DNA from: Clostridiales bacterium UBA4717
GTDB lineage: Bacteria; Bacillota; Clostridia; Oscillospirales; CAG-272
Reading direction: 5' to 3'
Assembly (NCBI GenBank): GCA_002404395.1
Contig: DHJP01000014.1
Coordinates: 1 to 14,644, forward strand
DNA: 14,644 bases
The translations under genes were made by a program, and so were the position numbers. A model generated the notes under the pieces. The model was not told where the DNA came from. It made no database searches and worked only from the letters and a program-made list of their open reading frames with translations. Shown one piece after another: positions 1 to 6,213 of this stretch (its first letter is position 1; every line of letters begins with the position of its first letter).

Positions 1-135
1 CTGCGCGCCGAAAGCCATATGGGCAAGATTCGGCAGAGTCACGGCAAGCGCCACGATCACAAGCGAGATCAATGCCTTAACAGTCATTTTGGTCTTAAAG
101 TTAAACCTTCTTGCGGAAAGTGCGTTTTCTATCAT
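1..135 (-). CDS. N-terminal 45 residues of a membrane protein, possibly an ECF transporter S component (runs off left edge)
   Basis: Only the first 45 codons are inside the window; the gene continues beyond position 1. Reading leftward from ATG at 135, a short basic N-terminus (with ARRFNFKTK) is followed by a hydrophobic helix of about 20 residues, ALISLVIVALAVTLPNLAHM. A helix with a Pro then a His-Met about five residues later is reminiscent of substrate-binding S components of energy-coupling factor transporters, which import vitamins or ions through a membrane complex with two ATPases. That family match is from memory of the pattern and is tentative; any multi-pass membrane protein is possible. 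The start is well supported: AGGAG (146-150) lies 10 bases upstream, and a consensus promoter (223-251) precedes it. It is divergent from the DUF975 gene. Confidence 0.5.
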   Translation of the reverse strand, partial: MIENALSARRFNFKTKMTVKALISLVIVALAVTLPNLAHMAFGAQ

Positions 136-168
136 AGTAAAACATCTCCTTTGCAAAATAGTCTGAAG

Positions 169-206
169 CGGACGCAAAAGGCGCCGCGCGGCGGATTTGG
201 CGTCCG
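169..206 (-). promoter_or_regulatory. Stem-loop in the 5' leader of the left-edge membrane protein gene
   Basis: CGGACGC (169-175) and GCGTCCG (200-206) form a perfect 7-bp inverted repeat. The enclosed region contains a second GC-rich palindrome, GCCGCGCGGC (183-192), and an AAA/TTT pair extends the outer stem. The element sits wholly between the predicted transcription start (about 216) and the ribosome binding site (146-150). It is not followed by a T run in the leftward direction, so it is not a classical terminator. I do not recognise a riboswitch class. It could protect the mRNA 5' end or bind a regulator. Confidence 0.45.
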
Positions 207-222
207 AACATCCGTTGATTAA

Positions 223-251
223 ATTATAAATAAAGTCGCACCGTTTGTCAA
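223..251 (-). promoter_or_regulatory. Consensus sigma-A promoter for the left-edge membrane protein gene
   Basis: Read leftward: TTGACA (-35, 246-251), 17-bp spacer, TATAAT (-10, 223-228). Both hexamers match the consensus exactly and the spacing is ideal. Transcription should start near 216, giving an untranslated leader of about 80 nt. Confidence 0.85.
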
Positions 252-348
252 GAGATTTGCGATACATCAATATTTCAAAAACGATGGTCTGCAGATGATC
301 CGAGCCGAAATTTGCGGCATTTAATATGATTTAAAATGTATATATGTA

Positions 349-377
349 TTGACACCGCGAATATTTTATACTACAAT
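349..377 (+). promoter_or_regulatory. Sigma-A promoter for the DUF975 gene
   Basis: TTGACA (349-354), 17-bp spacer, TACAAT (372-377). It matches consensus at 11 of 12 positions and lies 63 bp upstream of the ATG at 441. Together with the leftward promoter at 223-251 it accounts for the 305-bp divergent gap 136-440. The stretch 252-348 between the two promoters is AT-rich; I see only two copies of ATTTGCG (about 255 and 310) and no convincing operator. Confidence 0.85.
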
Positions 378-440
378 GTAAACATCAATATTATGTTTGC
401 CGCATTACCAAATACGACAAATACAAAACGGAGGCAAAAT

Positions 441-1067
441 ATGACAAGAGCACAAGCCAAAACAATTGCCAAAAGCACCATATCCCTCAAGTATTGGCCG
501 ATCGTCGGCGCAACGCTCCTTATTCCGCTCATTCTCGCCGTGTCCACCTCGATTCCGATCGTCGGAATGGCAGGATATTTCTTTCTTACTCCGCTTATGA
601 TGGGGCTGTTTTTATTCTACATCGAACTTTCCAAAGGAAATCAAAGCACTGTTACGGACATATTCGTAAATTCATTTGACCAAAAGTATTATCTCAGACG
701 CGTCGGCGGCTTTGCATGGATGTTGCTTTTTGAATTTCTTTGGACTCTGCTTTTTATTATCCCCGGCATAATCAAAAGCTTTTCATATGCGCTCACGCCC
801 TATATTCTGGCAAAATACCCCGAGGTTCCTGCCAAGGACGCGCTCAAAATTTCAATGAAGCTTATGAACGGCAGAAAATTCGATCTGTTTATACTTTATC
901 TCAGTTTTATCGGTTGGGAGCTCCTTTCGGCACTTACCTTCGGACTTCTCGACATATTTTTTGTCTTCCCGTATCGCATGATCACCGTCGCTGTCTGGGC
1001 TGAGAATGTTATTGAAACCGCTATCGCGGACGGAAGCTTCGTATATCCCGGCGCACAGGCTCATTAA
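441..1067 (+). CDS. DUF975 family integral membrane protein
   Basis: A 208-residue protein of unknown biochemical role with several membrane segments, roughly residues 18-40, 42-62, 88-112 and 147-175. The middle and C-terminal pattern is typical of the DUF975 family common in Firmicutes: an amphipathic stretch with DALKISMKLMNGRKFDLF (133-150), then LSFIGWELLSALTFGL, then a final FPYRMITVAVW. An in-frame ATG exists at 336, but it lies upstream of the -10 element, so it cannot be the start; ATG 441 has CGGAGG (429-434) six bases before it. The gene is monocistronic by layout: its own promoter upstream and a strong terminator 13 bases after the stop codon. No function can be assigned from sequence; DUF975 proteins are simply described as predicted membrane proteins. 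Confidence 0.88.
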   Translation: MTRAQAKTIAKSTISLKYWPIVGATLLIPLILAVSTSIPIVGMAGYFFLTPLMMGLFLFYIELSKGNQSTVTDIFVNSFDQKYYLRRVGGFAWMLLFEFLWTLLFIIPGIIKSFSYALTPYILAKYPEVPAKDALKISMKLMNGRKFDLFILYLSFIGWELLSALTFGLLDIFFVFPYRMITVAVWAENVIETAIADGSFVYPGAQAH

Positions 1068-1080
1068 GTTTTATGCATCA

Positions 1081-1121
1081 AAAAAATCTGCCGTCGGTCC
1101 GACACTCACGGCAGATTTTTT
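1081..1121 (+). terminator. Strong Rho-independent terminator after the DUF975 gene, potentially bidirectional
   Basis: AAAAAATCTGCCGT (1081-1094) and ACGGCAGATTTTTT (1108-1121) form a perfect 14-bp inverted repeat around a 13-nt loop. The stem ends in a T run rightward and, because the left arm starts with seven A residues, also in a T run leftward. It therefore should stop transcription from both directions. It ends only 22 bp before the next start codon. Confidence 0.9.
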
Positions 1122-1143
1122 ATTTAGTCAAAGGAATTTATTT

Positions 1144-1731
1144 ATGTATGAATACCGTCTCAAGCTTATCAGAAGCAATCGCAAGACCATACTTCTGAAA
1201 ATCGACCGTGATCTTTCGGTAACGGTCAATGCACCGCGTTATATAAGTAAGACCGAACTTGACCGCTTTATCGAATCAAAAAGCGGGTGGATACAAAAGC
1301 ATTTGGAGCTCGCAAAGCGTGCACGCGCCGAATCCGAGTCGATAAACTTCAACTCTCAAATACTGTCTGAGCTTAAAAAGCAAGCCTCGGCAGTGCTTCC
1401 CGAGCGCGTCGGATACTATGCCGAGGTACTTAATGTAAAATATTCTAAGCTTACCGTGCGTTTAAACATATCAAATTGGGGAAGCTGTTCGTCCAAAGGA
1501 AATCTGAACTTCAACGCACTTTTGATGCTGATGCCTCCCGAAGTGATCGACTATGTCGTGGTCCACGAACTCTGTCACCGTCTTTTTATGAACCACTCGC
1601 CCAAATTCTGGTCTGCGGTATCCACCGTTCTGCCCGACTGCGACAAGTCACGCAAATATCTTGCGGAAAACGGAGGAAAGTACATAACTGCTTTGAGAAA
1701 CTTCAAGCAAACAGAACAGTTGAAAATGTAA
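1144..1731 (+). CDS. YgjP-like (DUF45) zinc metallopeptidase
   Basis: A 195-residue cytoplasmic-type protein of the YgjP/SprT-like metallopeptidase family. The zinc site is visible as HELCH (141-145) followed by H151 in MNHSPKFW, that is HExxH-x5-H, with E142 as the expected catalytic base. Upstream, the family signature NWGSCSSKGNLNFN (111-124) is present. The N-terminal 100 residues carry the usual basic beta-strand region. The physiological substrate of this family is largely unknown. ATG 1144 is chosen because AAGGA (1131-1135) lies 8 bases upstream; a longer reading to 1006 would translate the terminator and overlap the DUF975 gene. No promoter fits between the terminator and this start, so transcription must come from read-through or from a promoter inside the upstream gene. 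It faces the CpsB-like gene convergently with a 31-bp gap. Confidence 0.88.
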   Translation: MYEYRLKLIRSNRKTILLKIDRDLSVTVNAPRYISKTELDRFIESKSGWIQKHLELAKRARAESESINFNSQILSELKKQASAVLPERVGYYAEVLNVKYSKLTVRLNISNWGSCSSKGNLNFNALLMLMPPEVIDYVVVHELCHRLFMNHSPKFWSAVSTVLPDCDKSRKYLAENGGKYITALRNFKQTEQLKM

Positions 1732-1762
1732 TCGGCACAGCGCATAAAATTCACTCATTGCC

Positions 1763-2467
1763 TTAAGACTCGCAAAAAGCCGCCGCGCCGCGCTTCAGTT
1801 CACGGACAAACTCGACGCCGAACTGCTTTTCGATCAGCGCATACGCGGTGCGAAGCACCTCGGGAGTACGGATCTCCACGTTATGCGCATCCGACGCGAT
1901 CGCACTGATATATCCCTTTTTTAGCAGCTTCTTTGAAAGCTTTGACCATATCGGCGTGTATACGGAAGACGCGTCAAGCTGAAAGCGCGCGCCTATTGCC
2001 GCCAGCTCATCGGCATATTTCAGACTTTTCGACACCGCATAGTTGCGCTCAATATGCGCGATGACCGGTCTGACATTGTAATAATCGCAGAATTTGGATA
2101 TATTCTCGTAGTCTGTTTTATTCCACAGACGCCCCGAGGGCATTTCAAGCAGAATATTCCGAGTCCCCTCTATGCACAAAGTGCCGGCATCTGCATCAAG
2201 CCCGAGCAATCCGGGAGAATAATGTACCTCGGCGCCGCGCAAGAGCTTTATACCGTATTCTGCGGCGATCGGCTCAAGCGTGCAAAATGCCGCCTCCCGA
2301 TCACGCGCAAAAGCTCCGAGCTCGGACACCGATCTCTTAAAATGCGGAGTGCATACAACCGTTTCGGTACCGATTTCCCGCATAACCTCAAGCATCCGTT
2401 TGCTGATTTCAATATCGGCGGCACCGTCGTCTATGCCGAAAAGCAAATGGGTGTGAATATCAAACAT
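1763..2467 (-). CDS. cpsB: CpsB/CapC/YwqE family PHP-type tyrosine-protein phosphatase
   Basis: A 234-residue manganese-dependent phosphotyrosine phosphatase of the PHP superfamily, expected to remove phosphate from the tyrosine kinase encoded just upstream. The metal ligands can be placed: DIHTH with H5 and H7, the acidic GIDDGA loop (11-16), TPHF with H42, RGAEVH with E80, IAHIER with H138, and SDAH with D193 and H195. The set is complete, so it should be active, and the length is close to that of characterised members (about 240-255). Translation starts at ATG 2467 with GGAG (2478-2481) upstream. It is the last gene of the three-gene leftward operon, 38 nt after the kinase gene. No terminator is visible in the 31 bp before the convergent metallopeptidase gene. 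Confidence 0.93.
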   Translation of the reverse strand: MFDIHTHLLFGIDDGAADIEISKRMLEVMREIGTETVVCTPHFKRSVSELGAFARDREAAFCTLEPIAAEYGIKLLRGAEVHYSPGLLGLDADAGTLCIEGTRNILLEMPSGRLWNKTDYENISKFCDYYNVRPVIAHIERNYAVSKSLKYADELAAIGARFQLDASSVYTPIWSKLSKKLLKKGYISAIASDAHNVEIRTPEVLRTAYALIEKQFGVEFVRELKRGAAAFCES

Positions 2468-2505
2468 CAGTTATGATCTCCGAGCGGCAATATCCCGCAA
2501 CCAAC

Positions 2506-3207
2506 TCAATATCCGTAATACTTATATTTTTTTGAATATCCGCCCACATTTTTTTCGCGGACATTGTTAAGCACAAATCCGAGAATGTTCGCGTTTGCAT
2601 ATTCAAATTTCGCAAGCATCTTTTTGGTCTCAACGTGCGTGCTCTTCTCAGAGCTCAGCACTATAAGGCATCCGTCAATGTTAGGAATAAGCGACAGTGC
2701 GTCAACTACCACGTTCGCCGGTGCCGTATCCATAATCACATAATCATACCTTTCACGCAGCTCCCTCATTACCTCCGACATTCCTTCGCCGGAAAGCAGT
2801 TCGGCAGGATTCGGCGGAATGAGTCCCGACGGCATAACATCGAAATTCTCGTGCGCGGTATGCTTTATCGCTTCATCAAGCGTGCTCATTCCCGAAAGTA
2901 CATTTGAAAGGCCCACACGGCTTTCAAGTCCGAAATAGCGATGGACCCGCGGACGTCTGAGGTCGCAGTCAATGATGAGCACCTTTGCGCCCATCTGCGA
3001 AAATGTCACTGCAATGTTTATCGTAGTGATCGTCTTTCCCTCGCGCGGCAATGCGCTGGTTATAGCTATCACCTTGCAGCCTTTCCCGATCCCGCCGAGT
3101 GAAAACATCAGATTGGTGCGGAGTCCTCTGTAAGCTTCAACGATCTGAAAGCTCTTTGTATTTTCTATCGTATTGTTCAAATTACGGCTTTTACTGTGCT
3201 TTCTCAT
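2506..3207 (-). CDS. cpsD: CpsD/CapB (BY-kinase) family tyrosine-protein kinase
   Basis: A 233-residue bacterial tyrosine kinase, a P-loop ATPase related to MinD. It phosphorylates itself and partners at the membrane when activated by a Wzz-type adaptor. Visible motifs: EAYRGLRTNLMF (24-35), Walker A SALPREGKT (51-59), Walker A' VLIIDCDLRRPR (77-88), SGLIPPNPAELL (127-138), Walker B YVIMDTAP (156-163), and a C-terminal tyrosine cluster with Y224, Y228, Y230, Y231 and Y233. The Walker A lacks the usual PGEGKS sequence but keeps GKT. I chose ATG 3207 over 3264 because GGAGG (3216-3220) sits 8 bases upstream and the extra 19 residues would overlap the adaptor gene further. The start overlaps the end of the adaptor gene by 17 bases, suggesting translational coupling. 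Confidence 0.93.
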   Translation of the reverse strand: MRKHSKSRNLNNTIENTKSFQIVEAYRGLRTNLMFSLGGIGKGCKVIAITSALPREGKTITTINIAVTFSQMGAKVLIIDCDLRRPRVHRYFGLESRVGLSNVLSGMSTLDEAIKHTAHENFDVMPSGLIPPNPAELLSGEGMSEVMRELRERYDYVIMDTAPANVVVDALSLIPNIDGCLIVLSSEKSTHVETKKMLAKFEYANANILGFVLNNVREKNVGGYSKKYKYYGY

Positions 3208-3979
3208 TCTGCTTACCTCCGTAATTATATGTGTATTTGTTGTTGTCATTCTTCGCTTCATCAAAATTCGGGATCACACCGAGTACCGGATATTTATATT
3301 TTTTCTTTATATCCGACTCCGAAAAGATCCTTGTGTCAAGCATTCCCACAAGCACGACCAAAGCCGCCGAAAGAATTATTCCCACAAGTGCGGCAAGCAC
3401 CGAATTTTTGGTTTTGCTGTCGTTTACCACCATGTCGTCCGGACCGAGCACATGGTCAACCACTTTGAGCGCTTCAAAGCCTCTGATCTGCGCTATGCGT
3501 TCGGGCGCCAGCTCTTCCATTTCCTTTACGATTATGTACGCATCCTCGGGATTCTGCGACAGTACGCGTACTTTAAAAAGCTCGGTATCGTCTATCGAAG
3601 AATAGCCGATCATTCTCTTTAACATCTGTTTGTTATAATCGACCGAGCACTTTCCGTCAAGTGCGGATTCAAGCATTTCGTAGAACTCGTCGTTGCCGAG
3701 CAGATTCATATAAGTTTTCATCGACTTGTTTACATAATCGACAGTCTGCGCGGCAGTAGTTATCGTTGTGGTCTGTGAATTGCTGAATTCGGGATTAACA
3801 AGGAAAGTCGTCTCGGAAGCGTACAGCGGTGTTACCGCCACAGTGGAATAAACATATCCTATCACTGCGCATATTACCGCCGAGATCAGAATGATCCACC
3901 AACGCTTAAGCACCATTTTCAGCACTTCAAGGAGATCTATCTCGGTAATGTTATCATTTTCGGTTATGCTATCATTCAT
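3191..3979 (-). CDS. cpsC: CpsC/CapA-like Wzz-domain membrane adaptor of the tyrosine kinase
   Basis: A 262-residue membrane protein with the layout of Wzz-type chain-length regulators and kinase activators: N-terminal TEIDLLEVLKMVLKRWW (12-28), a first membrane helix (about 27-46), an extracytoplasmic domain beginning TPLYASETTFLVNPE (50-64), a second helix (about 193-213), and a cytoplasmic tail with DTRIFSESDIKKKYKYPVLG (215-234). The tail is expected to bind and activate the kinase encoded next. The proline-rich motif that normally precedes the second helix is not evident here; the region reads LGPDDMVVNDSKTKNSV. ATG 3979 is preferred to 4018 because AAAGGTGA (3988-3995) lies 8 bases upstream. 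It is the first gene of the operon, with a good promoter at 4071-4099. Whether it controls polymer length or only the kinase cannot be read from the sequence. Confidence 0.88.
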   Translation of the reverse strand: MNDSITENDNITEIDLLEVLKMVLKRWWIILISAVICAVIGYVYSTVAVTPLYASETTFLVNPEFSNSQTTTITTAAQTVDYVNKSMKTYMNLLGNDEFYEMLESALDGKCSVDYNKQMLKRMIGYSSIDDTELFKVRVLSQNPEDAYIIVKEMEELAPERIAQIRGFEALKVVDHVLGPDDMVVNDSKTKNSVLAALVGIILSAALVVLVGMLDTRIFSESDIKKKYKYPVLGVIPNFDEAKNDNNKYTYNYGGKQNEKAQ

Positions 3980-3998
3980 AAAAAAAGTCACCTTTCTG

Positions 3999-4014
3999 CG
4001 GCAGGATACTGCCG
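3999..4014 (-). promoter_or_regulatory. Stem-loop directly upstream of the cpsC ribosome binding site
   Basis: Leftward strand CGGCAG-TATC-CTGCCG: a perfect 6-bp GC-rich stem with a 4-nt loop, only 3 nt before the AAAGGTGA ribosome binding site (3988-3995). No T run follows within the stem-proximal bases. It lies inside the roughly 85-nt leader of the kinase operon and could influence mRNA stability or ribosome access. Confidence 0.5.
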
Positions 4015-4070
4015 TCATAGTTTGGCGTATCGGGGGAAATCAAATTCTCGGTCAACCCGACCCACTTTAC

Positions 4071-4099
4071 ATTTTACCAAATTGCCGCCTGTTTGTCAA
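4071..4099 (-). promoter_or_regulatory. Sigma-A promoter for the cpsC-cpsD-cpsB operon
   Basis: Read leftward: TTGACA (-35, 4094-4099), 17-bp spacer, TAAAAT (-10, 4071-4076). Predicted start near 4064 gives a leader of about 85 nt. A perfect TATAAT on the same strand at 4115-4120 has no recognisable -35 partner. This promoter and those for the acyl-CoA synthetase account for most of the 334-bp divergent gap 3980-4313. Confidence 0.8.
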
Positions 4100-4194
4100 C
4101 AACAATAAACGACAATTATAACGGTTTGTATGACAAAAATTTGTAATACGCGCTGTATTCCGACTTTGGAAACATCTAATATGCGAAATTACAC

Positions 4195-4224
4195 TTGAGA
4201 ATTAAAACGCCGTTTTAATATATT
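4195..4224 (+). promoter_or_regulatory. Possible distal promoter overlapping the palindrome, acyl-CoA synthetase gene
   Basis: TTGAGA (4195-4200), 18-bp spacer, TATATT (4219-4224). It is weaker than the proximal promoter. The palindrome at 4201-4219 fills the whole spacer, so a protein bound there would block this promoter. Confidence 0.4.
4201..4219. promoter_or_regulatory. Perfect 8+3+8 palindrome, candidate operator upstream of the acyl-CoA synthetase gene
   Basis: ATTAAAACGCCGTTTTAAT: eight-base arms around GCC. The stem would be AT-rich with a 3-nt loop and no T tract, so it is unlikely to be a terminator. Size and symmetry fit a dimeric repressor site. I do not recognise it as a known consensus; it is not a clear FapR or FabT box. 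Confidence 0.5.
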
Positions 4225-4244
4225 GTAAATATTTGCCCGCAGGC

Positions 4245-4273
4245 TTGCCCGGCAAAACTTTTTATGATAAAAT
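4245..4273 (+). promoter_or_regulatory. Extended -10 promoter for the acyl-CoA synthetase gene
   Basis: TTGCCC (4245-4250), 17-bp spacer, TAAAAT (4268-4273) with the extended -10 dinucleotide TG at 4265-4266. The predicted start near 4280 gives a short leader of about 34 nt before the ATG at 4314. Confidence 0.65.
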
Positions 4274-4313
4274 ATGTGATTGATAACAAATAAAAAAATC
4301 GGAGGGCAACCTG

Positions 4314-6077
4314 ATGAATTATAAGCACGATTATCCGTTGTATGACGTCAAACCGATAAAAGACTTCAAAGATATGTTAGAGCAGGCTGAAAAAGAGGTG
4401 CCCGACAAAATTGCCTACCGCTACAAAAAGGGCGGAGACATTGTCGATGTTACCTATTCCGAATTTATTCGCGACACACGGGTGCTCGGCACAGGTCTCG
4501 CGTCGATCGGAGCCGGCAAGGCGCACGTTGCGATAGTTGCGGAAAATCGCTACGAGTGGATAGCATTCTACCTTTCGGTACTTAATTCGGAGGGCGTATT
4601 TCTTCCCGCCGACCGCGAGCTTCCGGCATCCGAGCTTGCTCACGTCCTCGACCACGGCGACGCAGAGTACGTTATATATTCCGCAACATACTCAAAAAAG
4701 ATCGAGGAGATCAGTCCCGAACTGAAGAAGGTCAAAAAATTCATTTCGATCGACTGCGCTCATGAAGGCGACGACCGTTTCATGACCTATGAAATGCTTT
4801 ACGACAAGGGCGCGTCGCTCTTTGACGCCGGCGATACCTCATATACGTCGCTTGAGCCGAAGTTTGACGAATTAAAAATGCTCGTTTATACCTCAGGCAC
4901 TACCGGAGCGGCAAAGGGCGTAATGCTGTCGCTTAAGAACCTCGTATCCGGCGTATATTACGGACTTCAGGTCTCAACCGTGTACGAAGTGGGTATGTCG
5001 GTTTTGCCGTACAATCACACCTATGAAGCGGTATGCGATCTGCTTGTTTCACTGCATCATCATTCGACCGTTTGCATAAACGATTCGCTCAGGAACGTTG
5101 CCGCAAACATGAAGCTCTTCAAACCCGAATATATAATGCTCGTACCGCTTTTTGTCGAAAACATTTACAAAAAGATCCGCCATACGATCGAACAGTCGGG
5201 CAAAGCAAAGGCTTTTGACAAGCTTGTAAAAGCGTCCGCCGCGCTCAGACGCGTCGGAGTCGATATGCGCCCCGTAATGTTCAAGTCGGTGCGCGAGGTA
5301 TTCGGCGGCAAACTCAAGAAAATCGTCTGCGGCGGCGCTCCGATCCGTCCCGAACTTGCCGAATTTTTCGATGTGGTCGGAATCAACCTTATAAACGGAT
5401 ACGGCATTACTGAATGTTCGCCGCTTGTAAGCGCAAACCGCGATATGTTCAACGATTTCCGCTCTGTCGGCGTTAAGCTTCCGTGCATCGACGTGTTTAT
5501 AGACGAGCCGAATGAGGACGGCGAAGGCGAGATCTGCGTAAAGGGCGACATAGTTATGCTCGGCTACTACAAGAATCCCGAGGCTACCAAAGCGGCATTT
5601 ACCGAAACCGGTTTCTTCCGCACCGGTGACTACGGCAAGATCAATGAGGCAAATCAGATATTTATAACCGGACGCAAAAAGAATCTGATCGTACTGAAAA
5701 ACGGCAAAAATGTATATCCCGAGGAGATAGAGGAATATATCATGGGACTTCCCTACATTGCCGAAGTCGTTGTATACGCACTCAAAAACGAAAACGGCGA
5801 GGAGACCGCGCTCTGCGCCGAGATCTTCCCGGACGATATCGTTATGAAGGAACATTCCCCCGCCGAAACCGCCGAGCTCATCAAAACCGAGATCGACCGC
5901 ATGAACGACACGCTTCCTTCATATAAGAAAATAGCCAAGGTAAAACTGCGCAATGTCGAGTTTGAAAAGACCACCTCACGAAAGATCCGCCGCGTCGGAC
6001 TCGGCTCGGACGAGACCGCTTCCGCGACCGACGGTATAAGCAAAAACGCCGACGAAGGCACGGAAGAAACCAAATAA
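4314..6077 (+). CDS. AMP-dependent synthetase/ligase, probable long-chain fatty acid-CoA ligase
   Basis: A 587-residue member of the ANL adenylating superfamily, which activates a carboxylic acid with ATP and transfers it to CoA. Core motifs are intact: phosphate-binding loop VYTSGTTGAAKGVM (191-204), NGYGITECSPLV (361-372), FFRTGDYG (434-441) with the ribose-binding Asp at 439, hinge ITGRKKNLIVLKNGKNVYP (451-469) and the C-terminal catalytic Lys at 557 in TSRKIRR. The arrangement resembles bacterial long-chain acyl-CoA synthetases; the true substrate cannot be fixed from sequence. The last 25 residues are an acidic, Thr- and Ala-rich tail with no family role that I know. GGAGGG (4301-4306) lies 7 bases before ATG 4314. 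The gene stands alone, divergent from the kinase operon, with a candidate operator and two possible promoters upstream. No standard T-tailed terminator follows. Confidence 0.9.
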   Translation: MNYKHDYPLYDVKPIKDFKDMLEQAEKEVPDKIAYRYKKGGDIVDVTYSEFIRDTRVLGTGLASIGAGKAHVAIVAENRYEWIAFYLSVLNSEGVFLPADRELPASELAHVLDHGDAEYVIYSATYSKKIEEISPELKKVKKFISIDCAHEGDDRFMTYEMLYDKGASLFDAGDTSYTSLEPKFDELKMLVYTSGTTGAAKGVMLSLKNLVSGVYYGLQVSTVYEVGMSVLPYNHTYEAVCDLLVSLHHHSTVCINDSLRNVAANMKLFKPEYIMLVPLFVENIYKKIRHTIEQSGKAKAFDKLVKASAALRRVGVDMRPVMFKSVREVFGGKLKKIVCGGAPIRPELAEFFDVVGINLINGYGITECSPLVSANRDMFNDFRSVGVKLPCIDVFIDEPNEDGEGEICVKGDIVMLGYYKNPEATKAAFTETGFFRTGDYGKINEANQIFITGRKKNLIVLKNGKNVYPEEIEEYIMGLPYIAEVVVYALKNENGEETALCAEIFPDDIVMKEHSPAETAELIKTEIDRMNDTLPSYKKIAKVKLRNVEFEKTTSRKIRRVGLGSDETASATDGISKNADEGTEETK

Positions 6078-6140
6078 GTGATATGCTTCAAATCCATCGT
6101 AAAGCATCGCGAACACTGTACACTCGTGACAGCACAACGC

Positions 6141-6177
6141 TTTTTTTGAGAAAAATTCAAAATTTTTCTCAAAAAAA
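6141..6177. repeat. Perfect 17-bp inverted repeat, AT-rich, between the acyl-CoA synthetase gene and rplS
   Basis: Left arm 6141-6157 is seven T, GAG, five A, TT. The right arm 6161-6177 is its exact complement, around the 3-base loop CAA. As a hairpin it would be 17 bp, but it ends in an A run rather than a T run on both strands, so it does not fit the standard terminator layout. It could still slow polymerase, since the upper stem contains a T run. It ends one base before the rplS -35 box, so it may also act as an operator or AT-rich upstream element. Confidence 0.75.
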
Positions 6178-6178
6178 C

Positions 6179-6207
6179 TTGCAATTTCAAAACAAATGTG
6201 ATATACT
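6179..6207 (+). promoter_or_regulatory. Extended -10 promoter for rplS
   Basis: TTGCAA (6179-6184), 17-bp spacer, TATACT (6202-6207), with TG at 6199-6200 making an extended -10. Predicted start near 6214 leaves an 80-nt leader, consistent with rplS being transcribed independently of the upstream gene. Confidence 0.8.
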
Positions 6208-6213
6208 TGCTCA

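Noticed and set aside
336..440. 35-codon upstream extension of the DUF975 frame, with an ATG at 336
   Set aside because: It begins upstream of the -35 and -10 boxes of the promoter for this gene and has no ribosome site; ATG 441 has a strong one.
1006..1143. 46-codon upstream extension of the metallopeptidase frame
   Set aside because: It overlaps the DUF975 gene and would translate the terminator hairpin; ATG 1144 has a good ribosome site and matches the family start.
4115..4120. Perfect TATAAT on the minus strand upstream of the kinase operon
   Set aside because: No acceptable -35 at 16-18 bp; the TTGACA-17-TAAAAT pair closer to the gene is much better.
5049..5855. Long open frame (268 codons) on the minus strand inside the acyl-CoA synthetase gene
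   Set aside because: It lies antisense to clearly conserved coding sequence, has no recognisable domain, and its residue make-up is what reverse reading of these codons gives.
6078..6089. GTGATATGCTTC after the acyl-CoA synthetase stop, resembling the rplS extended -10 at 6198-6209
   Set aside because: No -35 is found upstream, so I treat the similarity as chance.
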